Shown here: positions 35,415-40,260 of the stretch, piece by piece
How positions within the stretch are numbered: the first letter of the stretch is position 1
Layout: every line of letters begins with the position of its first letter
Source: a virus
Reading direction: 5' to 3' (one strand)
IMG/VR virus record: IMGVR_UViG_3300025319_000050
Span: 1 to 40,260 of that record
Length of the DNA stretch: 40,260 bases
Program-made: the position numbers and the translations under genes
Notes under the pieces: model-generated
What the model was told of the DNA's origin: nothing
The model's database searches: none
The model's input: only the letters and a program-made list of their open reading frames with translations

Positions 35415-37779
35415 CCGCGACATCGAGCGTCCCCGTGATGGCGAGAATAGTGCAAGGTGTCGGCAGGTCGTGCGTGAAAGTGATCGGCGCGTCTTTCGAG
35501 TAGCCAAGCTGCGGCACCTGCGCGATGCCGGAGAACAAGGGCACGGGCGTGTCCATCAGATCTTCGGTCGAGCGGAACGGAACATCTTGCTGTTGCGCCC
35601 CGACCCCCACCTTGAGCCCCATCGTGTTGTAGAGGCGCACGAACACTTCCGCCCAGCGCTTGAGGCGCGCATGGGCGCTTCCAATCGCGATCTGCGCCGC
35701 TGGGGGAAGCGTTACTAGGGTGGCCGTGTACGGCAGGCCCGCGATGCGCGTGGTGGCTGAATAGTCAAGTGTTACTTGCCCACCGGAAACGACTCTCTGC
35801 GGGTGTACCGCGCCATCGGCGAGGATGGAGACCGTCTTACCTTCGAGGTGCGACAGGCCCGTTATGATGGTGGCCGCGCCCGTCTGCTTCACTCCGCAGT
35901 CAACGTAAAAATCATCGGCCTGCGCATCGCCATCGCCGTGCTCGCGCTGCATGACCTCCACGCTGCGAAAGTCCACGCCGCCGATAGTGCGCTTGCCGAG
36001 TATCCAGTGCTGATCGCCATCGGCGACCGGGATCACGCATTGCGACTCGATTAGCCCGTCGGTGTCGTGACGGTGCCAACCGACGACTTTCTGCCGGCGC
36101 TCGTAGGTCATGCCCAGCCACTTCCCATCCGAGCGAATTGACCAGACGATCGAATCCGGTTCCTGCTGGTAGGCGAGATCAGTCACCGAGGGCTTCGTGA
36201 TGTGCTCGGAGAAGATCGTGAGATCGGCCGCCTCCTCGCTTTCGGCGTCGTAGGGCAGTTCGGTGCCGATCAGTTCGCGGAGCTTTCGCCCGGCACGTTG
36301 AAGAAATATCAGCACAGAACCCACCTTGACCGGCTGTAGGTCCGCGCTTCCATGCCCGTGCTGCGGATTGGCCTTGATGTTGGTCGGAGTGATGCTCGCG
36401 TCCATCTGCCCGATGCGGTGCTCGCCGTCGGTCGTGCCGGCAAATAGGAACTTGCTCGCGCGCAGCCAGCGAATATCGTTCACCTCGTCCTCGCGGATTT
36501 CGTACACGACCGCATCGTCGGCGTTAACGCCGGGGGTCATGTTCTCGAAATCACCGGTGACAGAGCCCCACAGATGCGCCGGCTGAAATGTGGTGCGCGC
36601 GAAGAAAAGCCGCTCCTCGTAAAAAGCAATCGCGGCAGGATATCCTCGCACCCCAGACCAAGCGCCTTCGCTCCATGTCGCTGTCGCTGTCGTCGCTCCC
36701 AGCGTTTTTTTGACGGTGGCCAGCACGGTCTTGCTGTCGATAAACTGCGTGATTTCTACATAGCCGATCGTGGCGCTATGACGGATGCGCCAGTGCGCGC
36801 CGACATGGCCTAACTTAAATACATCGTCGGAGGCGGTCAACGTAATCGCGCCGGTAGTGACCGATGGCGTGATGGTAGTGACGGTGAGATTTTCGTCTAG
36901 GTATGGGCCATCTAAGAATACGACCGGGCCAATGTCCCATTGTGTCGCGCCGAAGCGGCGAATTTTGTGCGGCTTGACGTTAGGATGTACCACGTAACTG
37001 GTGTCGGCCGACTGCGCTTTCTTTAACGCCGCAAGCTGTGTGGCGAGGTATGGCGAGGCAATCTCCCACACCGTTTGACTTACCATCTGCACGTCCACGT
37101 TGTCCACTTCGACCGTGCGTGTTGCCGCATCGAATGCGATCTGAATCTCGATAAAGGTACGCGATGTGGTCGGGGTAAAATCGTTGGTGTAACTGCCGTT
37201 TGCGTTTCTCGTCTGGTTAACGAGATTGGCAGACCCGGGCGCAGTGCCGACCATGATCGTCACCGTCTGGGTGGAACCAGGAAAATTCAGTGAGTAAGAA
37301 AGCCGCTGTACTACGCGCGCGAGCGACACCACGTATTGAATCGCCCCTAAATGCCCTATCGCCGTACCGCTATTAAGCAGAACGTTGCCGGCCGATTGCC
37401 ACGTAGCGGTACCCGTGCCAGAGAGATTGCGTATCCATTGCCCGAGCCCGTTGGTGAACGTCGGGTCAACGAGATGCCCGCCTTCGGCGAGTTGCGCGTT
37501 GTTAGTGTGCGCGCGGATGGAGAGATCGCCGAACTCAAGCGCGTAGGCTTGCTCGGTGGAGAAAATGAACTCGATCAACCGCGCGAACTTAGTGGAATCC
37601 TTGACCCTCGCGGAGAACTTGGAGCCGGCGCGCTTGGTCGCGCCCCCGTGCGCGAAGGTCTTGAAGTTGGTGAGGGTCTTGACCGCGTTTTTGTACTTCT
37701 CGATATCGCTGCGCCCAAGCAGCCGTGGCGAGAACTCGCCCGCGGTGAAGTTGGTCTGCATGGGAGCTTGTCTGCCCAT
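35407..37779 (-). CDS. Tail tubular protein B (gp12-like nozzle)
   Basis: A 790-residue product with the hallmark N-terminus of phage tail tube B proteins: QTNFTAGEFSPRLLGRSDIE, then YKNAVKTLTNFKTFAHGGAT. Later segments (GYPAAIAFYEERLFFARTTF, YEIREDEVNDIRWLRASKFL) are the beta-propeller blades typical of T7 gp12. It forms the nozzle below the adaptor ring. GAGG lies before the first ATG; a second in-frame ATG at 37761 gives MQTNF. It follows the gp11-like gene after three bases. Confidence 0.92.
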   Translation of the reverse strand: MGRQAPMQTNFTAGEFSPRLLGRSDIEKYKNAVKTLTNFKTFAHGGATKRAGSKFSARVKDSTKFARLIEFIFSTEQAYALEFGDLSIRAHTNNAQLAEGGHLVDPTFTNGLGQWIRNLSGTGTATWQSAGNVLLNSGTAIGHLGAIQYVVSLARVVQRLSYSLNFPGSTQTVTIMVGTAPGSANLVNQTRNANGSYTNDFTPTTSRTFIEIQIAFDAATRTVEVDNVDVQMVSQTVWEIASPYLATQLAALKKAQSADTSYVVHPNVKPHKIRRFGATQWDIGPVVFLDGPYLDENLTVTTITPSVTTGAITLTASDDVFKLGHVGAHWRIRHSATIGYVEITQFIDSKTVLATVKKTLGATTATATWSEGAWSGVRGYPAAIAFYEERLFFARTTFQPAHLWGSVTGDFENMTPGVNADDAVVYEIREDEVNDIRWLRASKFLFAGTTDGEHRIGQMDASITPTNIKANPQHGHGSADLQPVKVGSVLIFLQRAGRKLRELIGTELPYDAESEEAADLTIFSEHITKPSVTDLAYQQEPDSIVWSIRSDGKWLGMTYERRQKVVGWHRHDTDGLIESQCVIPVADGDQHWILGKRTIGGVDFRSVEVMQREHGDGDAQADDFYVDCGVKQTGAATIITGLSHLEGKTVSILADGAVHPQRVVSGGQVTLDYSATTRIAGLPYTATLVTLPPAAQIAIGSAHARLKRWAEVFVRLYNTMGLKVGVGAQQQDVPFRSTEDLMDTPVPLFSGIAQVPQLGYSKDAPITFTHDLPTPCTILAITGTLDVADE

Positions 37780-37782
37780 GCC

Positions 37783-38358
37783 TCACCTCACCGTGAGGAT
37801 TTCGTGATCGTCGTCGATTTCCTCCGGCTCGCCCTCTTGCGAGTCGATTTCCTGCGCCTCATCGATCTTGGCTTTGTAGAGCGCCCAGAGCATCTCGGCC
37901 GTGGTCTTTTTGGCCGAGAGCGCGATGCAAACCGTCGCCGCCACCCGCGCGGCGAGCGCGTCGATGAACAGCGCATCGAAAGCGTTGGTATCCGTGATCT
38001 TGGCGATGTAGAGCGCGCTCACCGCAGCGAGATCGGTGAGCAGCTTGTCACCCTCGCGCTTCCAGTCGGTGCGACTTGAGTGCGATATTTTCCAGATGCG
38101 CAGGCAGTCGGCTGGGATCTGGTACTGTTTCACGAACCCCCAGGCCGGCGCGGCAACGAGCTGATTAAGCGCGGCGCGCTTCATGGCGAAGCCCCAGGGG
38201 AAGGCGCGAAGGGCGGCGTTGCGTTGCTTGTGGTAGTGCTGCGCGCAGACGGTGGCGGCGGGCGTGCCATCGGGCGGGTCAATCGAGATGATCGTCGCTT
38301 CGCCGAACAGCGTCAGTGCGCTGTTGCAGATGTCTACCTCGCTTGAGGACTCAGCCAC
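37783..38358 (-). CDS. Tail tubular protein A (gp11-like adaptor)
   Basis: A 191-residue product resembling T7 gp11 and its relatives: VDICNSALTLFGEATIISID, then HYHKQRNAALRAFPWGFAMK, and IPADCLRIWKISHSSRTDWK with a C-terminal acidic tail. It forms the dodecameric adaptor (gatekeeper) ring between portal and nozzle. The pairing with the tail tube B gene immediately downstream is diagnostic. Confidence 0.9.
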   Translation of the reverse strand: MAESSSEVDICNSALTLFGEATIISIDPPDGTPAATVCAQHYHKQRNAALRAFPWGFAMKRAALNQLVAAPAWGFVKQYQIPADCLRIWKISHSSRTDWKREGDKLLTDLAAVSALYIAKITDTNAFDALFIDALAARVAATVCIALSAKKTTAEMLWALYKAKIDEAQEIDSQEGEPEEIDDDHEILTVR

Positions 38359-38360
38359 GG

Positions 38361-38645
38361 TTATTCCTTTGGCCTACTTTCAATGCGCTCAACAGTCTCT
38401 CCACGATAAGCCCTATCGCAAGAACGCTCTTGCCGCTCATCCTTGGATTTTCTCAGGCAGTCGAGGTAAGTGAAGTTCAAGTCGCGCTGGGTCCACGAAA
38501 CTACTGTGTCCACCTTTCTGTCGTGAAATCGCCAATCGCCGAACCAAAACCAAAGTAGAACGGCGATCAGCATGGTGGGAATGCCATATCGGTCAATGAC
38601 CTTACCGACCCGTTCAACTCTCCCTACCACGCCATTAGTATCCAT
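38361..38645 (-). CDS. Small membrane protein in the virion operon
   Basis: A 94-residue product with GAGGA before ATG 38643-38645. One hydrophobic helix (IPTMLIAVLLWFWFGDWRFH, residues about 23-40) with a long charged cytoplasmic or periplasmic part (LDCLRKSKDERQERSCDRAY) containing two cysteines. It starts just after a Rho-independent terminator, so it is expressed by read-through or from a promoter I cannot see. A spanin-like or entry-related role is possible; unassigned. Confidence 0.6.
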   Translation of the reverse strand: MDTNGVVGRVERVGKVIDRYGIPTMLIAVLLWFWFGDWRFHDRKVDTVVSWTQRDLNFTYLDCLRKSKDERQERSCDRAYRGETVERIESRPKE

Positions 38646-38663
38646 TCGAGCTATTCCTCGGCG

Positions 38664-38695
38664 TTTAAAGAAAAGCGGGGCCAAGACGGCCCCGC
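38664..38695 (-). terminator. Rho-independent terminator after the capsid/decoration genes
   Basis: On the minus strand an 8-bp perfect stem GCGGGGCC-GTCTT-GGCCCCGC is followed by TTTTCTTT. It lies after the decoration-like gene and before the tail genes, and would make the capsid and decoration transcripts more abundant than tail transcripts. Confidence 0.88.
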
Positions 38696-38729
38696 GTGTT
38701 TCCCTCATTACAACAAGCGAGGCCGAGAC

Positions 38730-39215
38730 TTAATCCACCACGTAGGCGAGGTAGCCTTTGATCGTCGCGGCCGCCGGGATGGTGCCACCGGCCACGCGCG
38801 AGCAGATGTTGACGCCCTTGTCCGAGTCGAACTCGAACGTCTCATCGCCGCCCACGGTGCCGGTCGGGGCGTAGGCGCCAGCCGGTGTCACGGCCTGCGC
38901 CGCATCCAGCCCGGCAAAGTTGACCGCCACCGCGACGCCGTTATTTTTTGTGTACGCTTCCCACCCAAGGTCGAGCGTGCGCGCAGCGCCGAAATCCGAA
39001 TTAGCGATACGCGAGAGCGCGAGCAACACCCGCACCTTTCCGGCGGGAATCTTAATCAACCGCTGGATCGAGGCGGCGTCGCCCGCCGCCGCGCCCTGGG
39101 TGAAATCGAAGCGCGCGAAACGCACCCGCCCGTGCAGGTCGCGCGTATCGAGCATGGTCGGGGGCGTGCCATCCTGCTTCCCGATTTGCGAACTTGATTC
39201 TGTGGTAACTGCCAT
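38730..39215 (-). CDS. Head decoration or capsid-associated protein
   Basis: A 161-residue product with AGGAGG before ATG 39213-39215, directly after the capsid gene and before a terminator, the usual place of decoration proteins. The sequence is beta-rich and Ala/Gly/Val-rich (RFARFDFTQGAAAGDAASIQ, LGWEAYTKNNGVAVAVNFAG, VAGGTIPAAATIKGYLAYVV) with no motif for enzymes. High expected expression fits an abundant structural protein. The decoration role is inferred from context. Confidence 0.72.
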   Translation of the reverse strand: MAVTTESSSQIGKQDGTPPTMLDTRDLHGRVRFARFDFTQGAAAGDAASIQRLIKIPAGKVRVLLALSRIANSDFGAARTLDLGWEAYTKNNGVAVAVNFAGLDAAQAVTPAGAYAPTGTVGGDETFEFDSDKGVNICSRVAGGTIPAAATIKGYLAYVVD

Positions 39216-39244
39216 TGGAATAACCTCCTAAACGGGTTCGATGC

Positions 39245-40111
39245 TTAACCGCCCACACAGGCGACTTCGATGACCTGCTCATCCTCGATGCGCACACCGC
39301 CGAGCGACATGCAGACGTACACCTGCGTCGACATGCGCTTGTCACGCCGCGGGCCGATGTCCACCATGATGTCCTTCGGGACGCCGAGACCGATGGCGGT
39401 GCCGGCGTAGGCGTAGGCCAGCCGGTCGCCCGAGCCGTCGGTGAGCAGACGCTGCGTGCGGATGAACTTGAAGCCGAGGAAGGTGTCGAAATCGCCCTTC
39501 ACCAGCGCCTTGACGGTGTTGTAATCGGCGCTCTTGATCTCGGTCGTGTTCAGGAGGCTCGTCAGCATCTTGGCTGTGACCGCGAAATAGCGCGGGGTCA
39601 TCTCGTCCACCTCGGCCTCATCCATTTTCTCCTTGGCTGAAAGGAGCTTCGCGAGCGTCAGATTGGTCGCCGCCGCCGCTATCTTCTGCGCCGCCGGTAA
39701 CGCGACCGACGTGGTGCCCTCCTCGCCGGTCAACGCCAAACCGCCCAAGGCGCCGATGATCTCGTCGTCTTGCGAGCGGCCCATTGCGGCCGAGCCCATC
39801 ACGGCATACGAGTTCGTCGGGTCGTGGATGGTTTTGAGTTTGTCCGCCTGATCGACCAAATCACCCCAGTCGTAGTCGAACATCACCGCCGCGCGCCGTG
39901 AGTGCGGCGTGTTCATGAGCGGGGTGTCGGCGTGGCGGGTGGTGACTTTCTGTGCGGCGGTAGCGCCGATACGGTCGAAGAAGACCTTCTTGCCGACAAT
40001 ATCGCCGTCGTCGCGCACGGTCGAGCGCAGCCGGCTCATGCGCTGTTGGGAAAGAAAAACGACGTTGTCTTTGTACTGCTGAACGCGGTGGACGTCGATT
40101 TCGACTGACAT
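39245..40111 (-). CDS. Major capsid protein
   Basis: A 288-residue product beginning MSVEIDVHRVQQYKDNVVFL; the ATG at 40109-40111 has GAGGAG at correct spacing and is preferred to an upstream ATG 14 codons earlier. The sequence (QRMSRLRSTVRDDGDIVGKK, RRAAVMFDYDWGDLVDQADK, MTPRYFAVTAKMLTSLLNTT) matches the small 'phage capsid protein' family of podoviruses, expected to adopt the HK97 fold. It forms the head shell around the scaffold. The upstream gene in the closed circle is the YkgJ-like gene. The 5' part recurs at the left contig end as a different allele. Confidence 0.9.
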   Translation of the reverse strand: MSVEIDVHRVQQYKDNVVFLSQQRMSRLRSTVRDDGDIVGKKVFFDRIGATAAQKVTTRHADTPLMNTPHSRRAAVMFDYDWGDLVDQADKLKTIHDPTNSYAVMGSAAMGRSQDDEIIGALGGLALTGEEGTTSVALPAAQKIAAAATNLTLAKLLSAKEKMDEAEVDEMTPRYFAVTAKMLTSLLNTTEIKSADYNTVKALVKGDFDTFLGFKFIRTQRLLTDGSGDRLAYAYAGTAIGLGVPKDIMVDIGPRRDKRMSTQVYVCMSLGGVRIEDEQVIEVACVGG

Positions 40112-40260
40112 GGTAGCTCTCCTCGAAAGTGTCTTACTTGGCCTTACGGCCACCTTTCGGATGAGCTACCCGGAACTGCCGGACCCTCCTCGCCTGTATC
40201 GCTGGCGTGGGCGCGTGCCATGTTGGCCCGCGTCAACCGGACGCGAAAGCGCTACCCGGT
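39827..40260. repeat. Terminal redundancy of the contig, copy 2
   Basis: Second copy of bases 1-434, colinear without indels, 13 mismatches. It contains the first 95 codons and the leader of the capsid gene; bases 40112-40260 are non-coding leader. The offset of 39,826 gives the likely unit genome length. Confidence 0.93.

Noticed and set aside
35407-40111. T7-like virulent phage
   Set aside because: The tail and ejection genes are T7-like in order, but there is no T7-type RNA polymerase or DNA polymerase gene, and integrase, attP, cro/cI/cII and O/P genes show a temperate life style.

Overview
The window is a complete genome of a temperate, short-tailed (podovirus-type) phage of a high-GC proteobacterium. 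Bases 1-434 recur at 39827-40260 with 13 substitutions and no indels, so the contig closes into a circle of about 39,826 bp whose ends come from two slightly different alleles. The host is probably a beta- or gammaproteobacterium: base composition is GC-rich, ribosome-binding sites are AGGAGG-like, the immunity region is lambda-like, and the attP-like site matches the 3' half of a tRNA-Thr(UGU) gene.

Layout. The lysogeny switch lies at 15.6-17.4 kb. A Cro/YdaS-like gene (minus) and a short CI-like repressor gene (plus) diverge over three operators, and a second operator pair sits on a plus-strand promoter near 17.38 kb. Leftward from the switch (minus strand) come cro, a tR1-like terminator, cII with a CII-site array at its start, an O-like and a P-like replication gene, small accessory genes, rusA, terS, an intein-split terL, portal, scaffold and several small virion-type genes. 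Transcription then passes through the contig ends to the major capsid gene, T7-gp11/gp12-like tail tube genes, internal virion (ejection) proteins, a tail fibre and an unusual lysis region that ends at attP. Rightward from the second promoter (plus strand) come zinc-ribbon mini-proteins, a Sak4-like ATPase, NinB, an endonuclease VII homologue, a run of small genes, homing endonucleases, a DUF4224 protein (possible excisionase) and the integrase, which also ends at attP.

The most unusual part is 20.49-22.01 kb. Six repeats of about 80-87 bp, plus one half-site, each begin with a CTAAC box (R''), end with a GTTRRRY-type box (R'), and have inner arms that pair with unpaired bases, as in integron attC sites. 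They separate six tiny plus-strand genes, one per repeat. No IntI is present; the only recombinase is an ordinary phage tyrosine integrase. This looks like an integron cassette array without an integrase (CALIN type) inside a phage. In most units the ribosome-binding site and ATG of the next gene lie inside the preceding attC, and its reading frame runs across the recombination point.

The genome also carries many selfish elements. There is a LAGLIDADG intein in terL, a free HNH endonuclease gene preceded by a diverged copy of the first 19 codons of the gene it interrupts, and a GIY-YIG nuclease fused to a DNA-binding domain. The rusA 3' end is an inverted copy of part of the P-like gene. Other points are a four-copy TTGC array with exact 10-bp spacing (CII-type), a probably leaderless cro mRNA, a structured non-coding stretch at 17.0-17.3 kb, a 44-residue J-domain fragment, and a 29-residue membrane ORF coupled to the holin-like gene. 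No canonical endolysin, T7-type RNA polymerase, reverse transcriptase or CRISPR array was found.
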